Assembly (NCBI GenBank): GCA_025057415.1
Contig: JANWXI010000020.1
Coordinates: 1-35,406 of the forward strand
DNA: 35,406 nt
Direction: 5' to 3'
Source of the DNA: Chitinophagales bacterium
Lineage (GTDB): Bacteria; Bacteroidota; Bacteroidia; Chitinophagales; LD1
This document shows, in pieces, positions 19,361 to 25,716 of the stretch. The notes under the pieces are model-generated. The model worked only from the letters and a program-made list of their open reading frames with translations. It had not been told where the DNA came from and did no database searches. Each line of letters begins with the position of its first letter. The first letter of the stretch is position 1. The position numbers and the translations under genes were made by a program.

Positions 19361-19486
19361 TTAATCATCACGATCAGCCAATACATTAAGAAAATTGACC
19401 AGATACTCCACTGGCAGCAGTACAAGGTACAATAGCAAAATCAGAAGATACAACAACACCACAGAAACATTTCGTAACACCGCCAT
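19361..19486 (-). CDS. Possible 41-residue hydrophobic microprotein
   Basis: ATG at 19486 opens a 41-codon frame: MAVLRN, then a long Leu/Val-rich segment (SVVLLYLLILLLYLVLLP), then EYLVNFLNVLADRDD. This reads as a single transmembrane helix with an acidic C-terminus. It starts 14 bp after the 3' end of the tRNA-like gene on the same strand, so it could share its transcript, and it converges on the phosphatase gene. Upstream of the ATG is an A/T-rich stretch as is usual for Bacteroidota starts. No family was recognised. The clean topology favours a real gene, but the length allows chance. Confidence 0.45.
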   Translation of the reverse strand: MAVLRNVSVVLLYLLILLLYLVLLPVEYLVNFLNVLADRDD

Positions 19487-19500
19487 GATTAATTTATTAG

Positions 19501-19643
19501 CTGTTGGAGCAGGATTCGAACCTGCAAGAGGCGGTTAGCCAAAAAATGTACGACATAACCCCAAAGCGTACATTTCCTGCTTTATCCCGTGCTCCTCACC
19601 CCCGCGACAGGAGGGCATGTCTGCCTGATTCCATCATCCAACA
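19501..19643 (-). tRNA. tRNA-like gene, Leu-type D-arm, anticodon GTC, 73-nt variable region
   Basis: Read on the minus strand this folds as a cloverleaf of 143 nt. It has a perfect 7-bp acceptor stem (TGTTGGA/TCCAACA) with discriminator G and no encoded CCA, and a perfect 5-bp T-arm with a canonical loop (GCAGG, TTCGAAT, CCTGC). The D-arm has a 3-bp stem (ATG/CAT) and a loop with the invariant GG, most like class II leucine tRNAs. The 5-bp anticodon stem CCCTC/GGGGG (one T-G pair) closes the loop CTGTCGC, with T at position 33 and GTC (Asp) as the formal anticodon. Between the anticodon and T-arms lie 73 nt instead of the 4-24 normally seen. They include a perfect 9-bp hairpin (AAATGTACG/CGTACATTT) and shorter pairings (GAGG/CCTC, CGG/CCG). 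A class II shape with an Asp anticodon is contradictory, so decoding identity is open. It may be a divergent tRNA, an intron-bearing or insertion-bearing tRNA, or a tRNA-derived RNA with another role. Confidence 0.55.
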
Positions 19644-19724
19644 TTACCGTTAGAACGATGTCGCTAAATTAATTCACGGGCACAATAGATTTAAAATAAA
19701 ATCAATCAAAATAGATAATATTTG

Positions 19725-19732
19725 TATTTTTG
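19725..19732 (+). promoter_or_regulatory. Bacteroidota -7 box before Lrp-type regulator
   Basis: TATTTTTG is an exact TANNTTTG match 50 nt before the ATG at 19783. No -33 TTG at the right distance is seen. The surrounding 100 bp are very A/T-rich and lie between the divergent tRNA-like gene and the regulator. Confidence 0.35.
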
Positions 19733-19782
19733 ACAATCATACACCATATTTGTTAAATAAAGTTTAATAAAATAGCATTTTT

Positions 19783-20259
19783 ATGCCTATTCATTACGAA
19801 ATTGACAATACAGATATCGGCATATTAAATTTATTGATGGAAAATGCCTTCATGCCCTACACCGAGATAGGCAAAAAGTTGTTTGTATCGCCCGGAACAG
19901 TTCATGTTCGCATGAACAAGATGGAGCGTTTGGGAATAGTAAAAAATCCGCAGTTAAAAGTAGATCTGGCAAAATTGGGTATGGATATAACTGCCTTCAT
20001 CGGAGTTTACCTCATTCGCAGCGAAATGTACGACCGTGTGGTGAAAGAGTTGCGCAAAATAGATGAAGTAGTTTCGTGTCATTACACTACCGGTAACTAC
20101 AGTTTGTTTTTAAAAATTATATGCCGCGATACAAAACATTTACGCGAGGTGCTGCACGATAAAATCCAAAAAATTGACGGTATAAGCCGTACCGAAACAC
20201 TAATCTCGCTGGAGGAGAGTTTCAAGCGACCGCTCAGATTGAAACCTAATACAAAATAG
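19783..20259 (+). CDS. Lrp/AsnC-family transcriptional regulator
   Basis: A 158-residue protein of the feast/famine regulator family. An N-terminal helix-turn-helix at about 8-50 (DNTDIGILNLLMENA, YTEIGKKLFVSPGTVHVRMN) is followed by a RAM/AsnC ligand-binding and oligomerisation domain (about 66-145) with the typical VVSCHYTTGNYSLFLKI and a conserved IDGISRTETLISLEES near the end. Such proteins bind DNA as octamers and sense amino acids. Closely similar Lrp proteins are widespread in Bacteroidota. It sits alone between the divergent tRNA-like gene and the GC-rich repeat, so its targets cannot be read from context. Confidence 0.95.
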   Translation: MPIHYEIDNTDIGILNLLMENAFMPYTEIGKKLFVSPGTVHVRMNKMERLGIVKNPQLKVDLAKLGMDITAFIGVYLIRSEMYDRVVKELRKIDEVVSCHYTTGNYSLFLKIICRDTKHLREVLHDKIQKIDGISRTETLISLEESFKRPLRLKPNTK

Positions 20260-20472
20260 CACACAATATTTACCGTGATGCGGCAGGAAATAAAGTTCAT
20301 CCATCCCACAAAAATGAATACAAGTCAAAAAAGATATTGAGGCGGGCTCATAAATACACCAAAAAACAACGAGTATTATCGTATTTGTTTGAAACCTTGC
20401 TTGAGAAATAATAGTTGATTTTTACTTCAATAATTTAAACAACGGCTATGAGGTTAGATGACTAATACAAAT

Positions 20473-20643
20473 ATTATGGGGTGCCCCCGCCGCTTCGCTG
20501 CGCACGGCTGCGCTTCGCGGCGGGGTCGGGCTTGCTACGGGGTACGCTGCCGCTCCCGCCGCGCCCGTAAATTGATTTTGATTATTCTAAGGTACGGGCG
20601 CGGCCGCTTCGCTGCGCTCGCGCCCTACGCATCCCTCACCCGG
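20473..20643 (+). repeat. GC-rich dispersed repeat, copy A
   Basis: This 171-bp element has a second copy in inverted orientation at 28956-29123. Shared blocks include the left end ATTATGGGGTGCCCCCGC, the core TCGGGCTTGCTACGGGGTAC, and a right end finishing ATCCCTCACCCGG. Two variable islands sit inside predicted stems: 20485-20493 pairs with 20517-20525 (9 bp), and 20559-20569 pairs with 20593-20603 (11 bp). The element is far more GC-rich than its surroundings and has no transposase or clear target duplication. Confidence 0.9.
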
Positions 20644-20711
20644 TTAAAACGCTCACAAGCGGCTGCCACCAATATAGTCAGATGGCTACAAGTCGCCTGA
20701 ATACTACTTTT

Positions 20712-20746
20712 TTTCCGCGCCCGCGCCTGCGGCGCGGGCGCGGAAA
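20712..20746. repeat. Perfect 16-bp GC hairpin
   Basis: TTTCCGCGCCCGCGCC, a 3-nt TGC loop, and the exact reverse complement make a 16-bp stem without mismatch, flanked by T runs on the left. It lies 68 bp after repeat copy A but has no counterpart beside copy B. It could act as a terminator on the minus strand, where the stem is followed by T-poor sequence on one side and A/T on the other, or be a separate palindromic repeat. Confidence 0.7.
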
Positions 20747-21012
20747 CATAACACATACATAAAATTCAACTCAATCTCACGGGTCACCTTGCTGAGAGAG
20801 ACCATCAAGAAATTTCAGAAAATCACATACAAAGCATTTCTTATGTGTAAGAGACATCAGATAGCACCGTATGTGTTAAAATACAGACGAGAGCTAAACG
20901 TTTTTCCTCAAAAATGAACTCTAATTGAGTTGTTAAGTAACAGGGATTAAAATTTATATTAAATTAGTAAAACGCGGCATGTAATTTTCAATTAATTTAC
21001 AAAAGTTAAGCC

Positions 21013-21435
21013 ATGAAACTGTTAACTGTATTGCAACACAAGTCCTTCGTACTTTTTTACGCGCTGATGCTTACAACATTTGTTACCGCATGCAGCGAAA
21101 AACCCGACCCCATACCGCAGGCAGAGCTGGTAGGCATCTGGAAATTGAACGGTTACAATTCAACTACATATAAAATAGAGATAACACAAGACGGCTACCT
21201 CTACTGGTGGAATTACAGCGACCAGCTCAACCGTGTAGAGGAATTTGAAATGCAGTACAATCCCGACCGCAACATGATAAAACTCTACAGACCCGGCAAA
21301 AAATGGGTAGTGCATCACATATACGTGCGTCGGCATAGGCACAACGGTCATCTGATACTGGAAGTGCCCCACACGGGGTTCACAGGTGACGATACGTCTA
21401 TTGCTTCCACAGTAGAATACTACAAGATGAATTAG
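21013..21435 (+). CDS. Putative lipoprotein, lipocalin-like domain possible
   Basis: A 140-residue protein with a lipoprotein signal peptide and lipobox VTAC, C27 being the lipidation residue. The mature part opens with ELVGIWKLNGYNSTTYKIEI, which resembles the first strands of small Bacteroidota lipocalin-like or META-type lipoproteins, followed by several beta-strand-like stretches (DGYLYWWNYSD, IYVRRHRHNGHLILEV). No ligand residues can be named. Its stop codon overlaps the stop codon of cinA on the other strand by two bases, a tail-to-tail overlap without room for a terminator. Confidence 0.75.
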   Translation: MKLLTVLQHKSFVLFYALMLTTFVTACSEKPDPIPQAELVGIWKLNGYNSTTYKIEITQDGYLYWWNYSDQLNRVEEFEMQYNPDRNMIKLYRPGKKWVVHHIYVRRHRHNGHLILEVPHTGFTGDDTSIASTVEYYKMN

Positions 21436-22682
21436 TGCTGGTGTAAGTCGCCCTGTATGAATAACCGCAACATGTTCAGGGCGGTGTACGCAAATACGCG
21501 GATATTTTCGGCACGTCCTCTGAAGAATTGGTAGCGCCTGGCAATCTGGCGTTGGATATCACCCACCGCTATCCAAACGGTACCTACGGGCTTATCAGGT
21601 GTATCGCCTGTGGGGCCGGCAATACCACTCACGGCAATACCATAAGTAGTGTTGGTGCGTTGCAGCAGCCCCGTGAGCATTTCTCGCACACATTCCTCAC
21701 TCACCGCTCCATAGGTTTGCAGCGTTTCGCGCCCAACGCCCAGGAGGGCTTCTTTCTGAGCGTATGAGTAGGTAACCATACTACCTTCAAAGTAAGCTGA
21801 GCTGCCCGGCACCGATGTGAGCAGATGTGCTATATAGCCCCCCGTGCAACTCTCTGCACAACTCAAGGTGGCGCTGTGCTGACATAGCAGTTTACCAATG
21901 CTCACTTCCAGTTTTTCATCCTGCATGGCATAGACCCAGTTTCCGAGCAAAGCAGCCATCTGCGCAGCATAATGGTCAGCTTGCGTGGGTAAATCAGGGT
22001 TGTGACCTTTTGCCGTCAGTCGCAGGCGTACTATCCCCAAATCGGGCAGGTAAGCCAGCTTAAAATGACCAGGCAGCGATTTTTCAAATTCACTGAGTTT
22101 TGCCGCTATCATGCTTTCTCCTACTCCGGCAGTCATCACCACCCGGTGAACTAATGGCGGCAATGTGTATCGCTTGCGGAGCATGGGAATTACACGCTCT
22201 TCCATGATGTGTTTCATTTCGTGCGGTACACCCGGCATCGAAACAAATACCTTTCCATGCTTTTCAAACCACATACCTTGCGCAGTGCCGCGCTCATTGG
22301 GCAACATAATGCAATCTTTTGGTATCATGGCCTGTGAGCGGTTTATTTCCAACACCTCGCGCCCTCTTTTGGCAAAATACGATTTGATTTTTTCCCACAC
22401 TTCTTCGTTGAGTTCTAATGTGGTGTCAAAGTATTTGACCAATGTATTTTTGGTAATGTCGTCTTTTGTAGGGCCTAATCCGCCGGTCATAAAAATGAAA
22501 TCGGCAAGCGACCGGGCGCGATCCATCGCGCTGATGATGTGCTCTTCATTATCGCTGCATGACATGATTTCCTGCAGTTGAATACCCAGCTCCGAAAGGC
22601 GCTGCCCGAGCCAGGCGCTGTTGGTATCAACCACCTGCCCGAGCAATATCTCATCGCCTATGGTTATAACGGCTGCTTTCAT
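21432..22682 (-). CDS. cinA: CinA-family protein (NMN amidohydrolase type)
   Basis: A 416-residue two-domain protein. Residues 1-170 or so are the MoaB/MogA-like (molybdopterin-binding fold) domain with ITIGDEILLGQVVDTNSAWL and FMTGGLGPTKDDITK. Residues about 255-410 are the CinA C-terminal domain (LSCAESCTGGYIAHLLTSVP, then GIAVSGIAGPTGDTPDKPVG), whose bacterial members deamidate nicotinamide mononucleotide to nicotinate mononucleotide (PncC activity) in pyridine nucleotide salvage. The N-terminal domain of related CinA proteins acts on ADP-ribose. Both domains look intact and the length is standard. The gene is monocistronic here and divergent from the OsmC-family gene. Confidence 0.95.
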   Translation of the reverse strand: MKAAVITIGDEILLGQVVDTNSAWLGQRLSELGIQLQEIMSCSDNEEHIISAMDRARSLADFIFMTGGLGPTKDDITKNTLVKYFDTTLELNEEVWEKIKSYFAKRGREVLEINRSQAMIPKDCIMLPNERGTAQGMWFEKHGKVFVSMPGVPHEMKHIMEERVIPMLRKRYTLPPLVHRVVMTAGVGESMIAAKLSEFEKSLPGHFKLAYLPDLGIVRLRLTAKGHNPDLPTQADHYAAQMAALLGNWVYAMQDEKLEVSIGKLLCQHSATLSCAESCTGGYIAHLLTSVPGSSAYFEGSMVTYSYAQKEALLGVGRETLQTYGAVSEECVREMLTGLLQRTNTTYGIAVSGIAGPTGDTPDKPVGTVWIAVGDIQRQIARRYQFFRGRAENIRVFAYTALNMLRLFIQGDLHQH

Positions 22683-22790
22683 TTATAAGGGGACTGTTAC
22701 AGCTCACAAGAATAAGGGGTTTTAAAATATACCGTTAAATGTTGTGCTTAGTACTAAAAAACGATGTAAGTTGGCACAAAGTTTTACGCC

Positions 22791-23198
22791 ATGAATACGG
22801 CACTTGTAACATACCTCGGTGATTTACGCACACGCATCACGCACATTTACAGCGGTACAGAGGTATTGAGCGATGCCCCGCTTGATAATCACGGATTAGC
22901 GCAAAGCTTCTCCCCTACCGACTACGTGGCTGCTGCACTGGGCAGTTGTATGATGACCATCATGGGCATCAAAGCGCGCGATATGAATATTGACCTGCGT
23001 GGAACTGTGGTGGAGATACGAAAAATCATGGCAGCAAATCCCAGAAGGATAGGTGAAATACACGTAAGGGTAAAATTTCCGGTCGGTTCATACACCGAAA
23101 AAGACAAACATATACTGGAAAATGCCGCCAAAACCTGTCCGGTTGCACTATCGTTACATCCTGAAATAAAGCAGGAGGTGAGTTTTATATGGCCGTAA
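22791..23198 (+). CDS. OsmC/Ohr-family peroxide-handling protein
   Basis: A 135-residue OsmC-fold protein. The two family cysteines are present: C53 in AALGSCMMTIMGI and C116 in AAKTCPVALSLHPEI. In OsmC/Ohr enzymes these form the reactive thiol pair that reduces organic hydroperoxides. The sequence resembles the YhfA/OsmC-like branch rather than Ohr, so the exact peroxide preference is uncertain. Upstream, TAAGTTGG at 22767-22774 is one base from the TANNTTTG box. A hairpin terminator follows the stop codon. Confidence 0.92.
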   Translation: MNTALVTYLGDLRTRITHIYSGTEVLSDAPLDNHGLAQSFSPTDYVAAALGSCMMTIMGIKARDMNIDLRGTVVEIRKIMAANPRRIGEIHVRVKFPVGSYTEKDKHILENAAKTCPVALSLHPEIKQEVSFIWP

Positions 23199-23202
23199 AT
23201 CA

Positions 23203-23232
23203 AAACGCCCGGTCACTTTGACCGGGGCGTTT
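23203..23232. terminator. Bidirectional intrinsic terminator
   Basis: AAACGCCCGGTCA, loop CTT, TGACCGGGGCGTTT forms a GC-rich stem of about 13 bp with one bulged G, 5 bp after the OsmC gene. A-run and T-run flanks on both sides let it serve the OsmC gene on the plus strand and the convergent TPR gene on the minus strand. Confidence 0.8.
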
Positions 23233-23262
23233 CTAGGAACATGGATTGAAGGAAAAGATTAA

Positions 23263-24570
23263 TCAGTTTCGTGCTTGCTCGGGCGCTACTTTTGCCTCTT
23301 TGTGCGAAGGTTCTTCCTTCTTCCACCCGGCGGCGGTTGCAGCTTTGTAGCACTTTTTAGCTTGTTTCTTTTTACCCATACCCTGATATGCATCGCCCAG
23401 TTCTTTGTGTGCTTGTGCATGACCGGCTTCGTACTGCAGTGTTTTAGTTAAGTACTCAACAGCTTTACCATATAAGCCGATACGATTGGCACACATTCCG
23501 GCGCCGTACAGAAAATCGCGGCTTTCACCGGCTTTCTGAAGTGCATTCTCATAGTTGTTGAATGCCTGTTCGTAACTGTTCATAGCCAGATACACTTCAC
23601 CGAGTTTTTTGTATGCCTCACTACTGCCGGGCGTAACGCGGAGGATGTTTTGCAGGTAAGCAGCAGCATGTTCGTTGTCTTTGTTTTTCAACGCCAGGTC
23701 AACCAAAGCCCAGCCCACTTTTAAATTCCCGCGGTTGAGTGAATACAAACGTGCCATGAATTTTTCGGCATTTTTCCAGTCCTGTTGCTCCATATACAAG
23801 TGACCCAACAGCGCCAGGCAAGCGGAATCGCGCGGCATCATTTGATGCGCTTCCTGAAGCGACTGAATTGCCGATACTTTGTCGTTCAAACCATAGTGTA
23901 CTCGACCAAGGTTGTAGTATGAAATTGCCATGGTTTTATCCAAAAGTACTGCCTGGCTGAAATAATCGCGGGCGCTGAGATAATTGTTCTGCTTAAGGTA
24001 ACACATCCCCACCAGATTGTGTACATCTGGCCGGTTAAAATTCAGCTCCAGTAATTTTTTGTAGTTCAGGTTGGCTTCATCGTATCTTTCCTGATTAAAG
24101 AGCGAGTTTGCAAGATAAAAAAGTGCGAATGTATCGTTAGGGTTAAGTTGTAAATAAACTCTGAAGTACGCTTCGCTGGAATCGTACCGGCCTGCGTTAT
24201 ACATACGGGCGGCTGTCTGTATCAGGTTTCGCTTGTAAATTTCGGGTGATATATCGGCAGCCGCTATTCGGGCAAAAATACTATAATCGGTTTTGTACTT
24301 GCCGGCAGCGTCTTTACTCGCAGCACTTGCCTGGCGGTTAGAGAGTGAGTCATACGCCATCGCCATAAGTCCTGCTACCAGTCCATCTGCTTCACCCATG
24401 GCATGCAGGCGTTGACAGTTAATAATGCAATCGAGGTAACGTGCACGCGCAAAGTGCCGGATGGCAGCCGTGCGAAGGTCACCTTCTTCAAACCAGATTT
24501 TGGCGGGGGTTTGTGCCTGGCTGATAAGCGCCAGTAACAAGAGAATTGGGGGCAGGATTTTGGTTTTCAT
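23263..24570 (-). CDS. Secreted/periplasmic TPR-repeat protein
   Basis: A 435-residue protein with a signal peptide (MKTKILPPILLLLALISQAQ) and roughly eight to ten tetratricopeptide repeats covering residues 30-420. Clear examples are the units around FALFYLANSLFNQERYDEAN, VHNLVGMCYLKQNNYLSARD, AISYYNLGRVHYGLNDKVSA and AHKELGDAYQGMGKKKQAKK. The C-terminus is Lys/Glu-rich. There is no catalytic domain, so it is a helical scaffold in the envelope with an unknown partner. It shares a strand with the acyl-CoA dehydrogenase gene upstream (78 bp gap) but has no obvious functional link to it. Confidence 0.85.
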   Translation of the reverse strand: MKTKILPPILLLLALISQAQTPAKIWFEEGDLRTAAIRHFARARYLDCIINCQRLHAMGEADGLVAGLMAMAYDSLSNRQASAASKDAAGKYKTDYSIFARIAAADISPEIYKRNLIQTAARMYNAGRYDSSEAYFRVYLQLNPNDTFALFYLANSLFNQERYDEANLNYKKLLELNFNRPDVHNLVGMCYLKQNNYLSARDYFSQAVLLDKTMAISYYNLGRVHYGLNDKVSAIQSLQEAHQMMPRDSACLALLGHLYMEQQDWKNAEKFMARLYSLNRGNLKVGWALVDLALKNKDNEHAAAYLQNILRVTPGSSEAYKKLGEVYLAMNSYEQAFNNYENALQKAGESRDFLYGAGMCANRIGLYGKAVEYLTKTLQYEAGHAQAHKELGDAYQGMGKKKQAKKCYKAATAAGWKKEEPSHKEAKVAPEQARN

Positions 24571-24648
24571 CCATCTCTGTTTTTAAGGGTTAGTAATTAA
24601 TTCGGTTCAATAACATGCACGAGATGGATTTTTCCTTCATCCGTTCCG

Positions 24649-25539
24649 TTATGTTTTGAACCTATCAGATACCACCAGTTCTTTAGAACCCGGTGAGTAT
24701 TTGTAGAATCCTTCTCCGGTTTTCACTCCGAGATGACCTGCCGTTACCATATTGATGAGCAACGGGCTGGGTGCGTACTTGGGGTTTCCAAACCCTTCGT
24801 GCAACACCCGCAGTATGGCGAGGCAAACATCCAACCCGATAAAATCAGCCAACTGCAGCGGACCCATCGGGTGTGCCATACCCAGTTTCATCACGGTGTC
24901 AATCTCTTCTACTCCCGCTACCCCTTCGCGCAGTGTTTCAATCGCCTCGTTGATCATGGGCATCAGAACGCGATTGGCTACGAAACCGGGGTAATCATTT
25001 ACTTCAACCGGAACTTTACCAAGTGTACGCGAACATTCCATGATTTGTTTCAAACACGCATCACTCGTTGCATAACCTCTGATGACCTCAACCAACTTCA
25101 TCACCGGAACGGGATTCATAAAGTGCATGCCAATTACCTGCGAAGGTCTTTTTGTAACTGCTGCAATTTTTGTAATGGAAATAGAAGAAGTGTTTGTTGC
25201 AAGGATTGTTTCGGGGCGACAACATGCGTCCAACTCGCGGAAAATGGAGAGTTTTATTTCTGTGTTTTCTGTAGCCGCTTCTACCACCAAATCGGCATCT
25301 GAGGCAGATGCGATTTGCAGAGAGGTATGAATTCGCTGGAGGGCTGCGGCTTTATCATCGGCCGTTAACGTACCTTTGGCCACCATGCGCTCCATATTCT
25401 TCCCGATGGTGTTGAGAGCGCTTTTGAGCCGCTCGTCCGATACGTCAATCAAAGTTGTGGTATAGCCAAATTGGGCAAATACGTGCGCAATACCATTGCC
25501 CATGGTGCCCGCTCCGATAACAGCTATTTTTTTTATCAT
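24649..25539 (-). CDS. 3-hydroxybutyryl-CoA / 3-hydroxyacyl-CoA dehydrogenase
   Basis: A 296-residue NAD(P)-dependent enzyme interconverting 3-hydroxyacyl-CoA and 3-oxoacyl-CoA in butyrate-type or fatty-acid metabolism. The frame extends 30 codons upstream, but the ATG at 25539 gives the family N-terminus MIKKIAVIGAGTMGNG, a Rossmann motif starting at residue 9. An acidic residue at the end of strand 2 (ID32) fits NAD. LATNTSSISIT (113-123) and IGMHFMNPVPVMKLVEVI hold the active-site serine, H139 and N142. The C-terminal domain has the dimer signature NDYPGFVANRVLMPMINEA. It is a single-domain enzyme without a fused crotonase. Confidence 0.96.
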   Translation of the reverse strand: MIKKIAVIGAGTMGNGIAHVFAQFGYTTTLIDVSDERLKSALNTIGKNMERMVAKGTLTADDKAAALQRIHTSLQIASASDADLVVEAATENTEIKLSIFRELDACCRPETILATNTSSISITKIAAVTKRPSQVIGMHFMNPVPVMKLVEVIRGYATSDACLKQIMECSRTLGKVPVEVNDYPGFVANRVLMPMINEAIETLREGVAGVEEIDTVMKLGMAHPMGPLQLADFIGLDVCLAILRVLHEGFGNPKYAPSPLLINMVTAGHLGVKTGEGFYKYSPGSKELVVSDRFKT

Positions 25540-25716
25540 AGTAAATAATTTATATAAATAATAAAATAAATATTTTAATGTTGCGAAAGTGTAAAAAAGC
25601 TCACTGTAAACGCCCGGATTGCAACGCAACAGATATTCGTGTTGTCATGCTGTTTGCATCAAACGTTGATGATTCTTCGATAAAAGCCACCAGTTAATTA
25701 TAGCTGGTTAGCTGTT

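Larger units (their letters stand above)
20260..21012. other. Long intergenic region with repeat and hairpins
   Basis: There is no credible gene in these 750 bp. The first 200 bp are plain AT-rich sequence. 20473-20643 is a dispersed GC-rich repeat, and 20712-20746 is a perfect GC hairpin. From 20747 to the lipoprotein start the sequence is AT-rich, with a small dyad at 20824-20847 (CACATA/TATGTG) and no good promoter match. The plus-strand frame 20458-20700 lies inside the repeat and is not considered a gene. Confidence 0.6.

Noticed and set aside
19501-19643. tmRNA or selenocysteine tRNA
   Set aside because: Too short for tmRNA, with no tag-peptide frame and an intact anticodon arm. The 7-bp acceptor stem and GTC anticodon do not fit tRNA-Sec, which has an 8-bp acceptor and a TCA anticodon.
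20458-20700. Arg/Cys-rich ORF resembling frames at 28916-29177
   Set aside because: Similarity comes entirely from the shared GC-rich DNA repeat; the composition is that of a translated repeat, not a protein.
20778-20806. TPP-riboswitch-like words (CACGGGTCACC and CTGAGAGAGACC)
   Set aside because: The second conserved half of a TPP aptamer is absent, and the downstream gene is a lipoprotein, not a thiamine gene.
25540-25629. Thirty-codon N-terminal extension of the 3-hydroxyacyl-CoA dehydrogenase
   Set aside because: The Rossmann motif of this family begins within ten residues of the start, and the extension is AT-rich leader sequence rather than coding-like.
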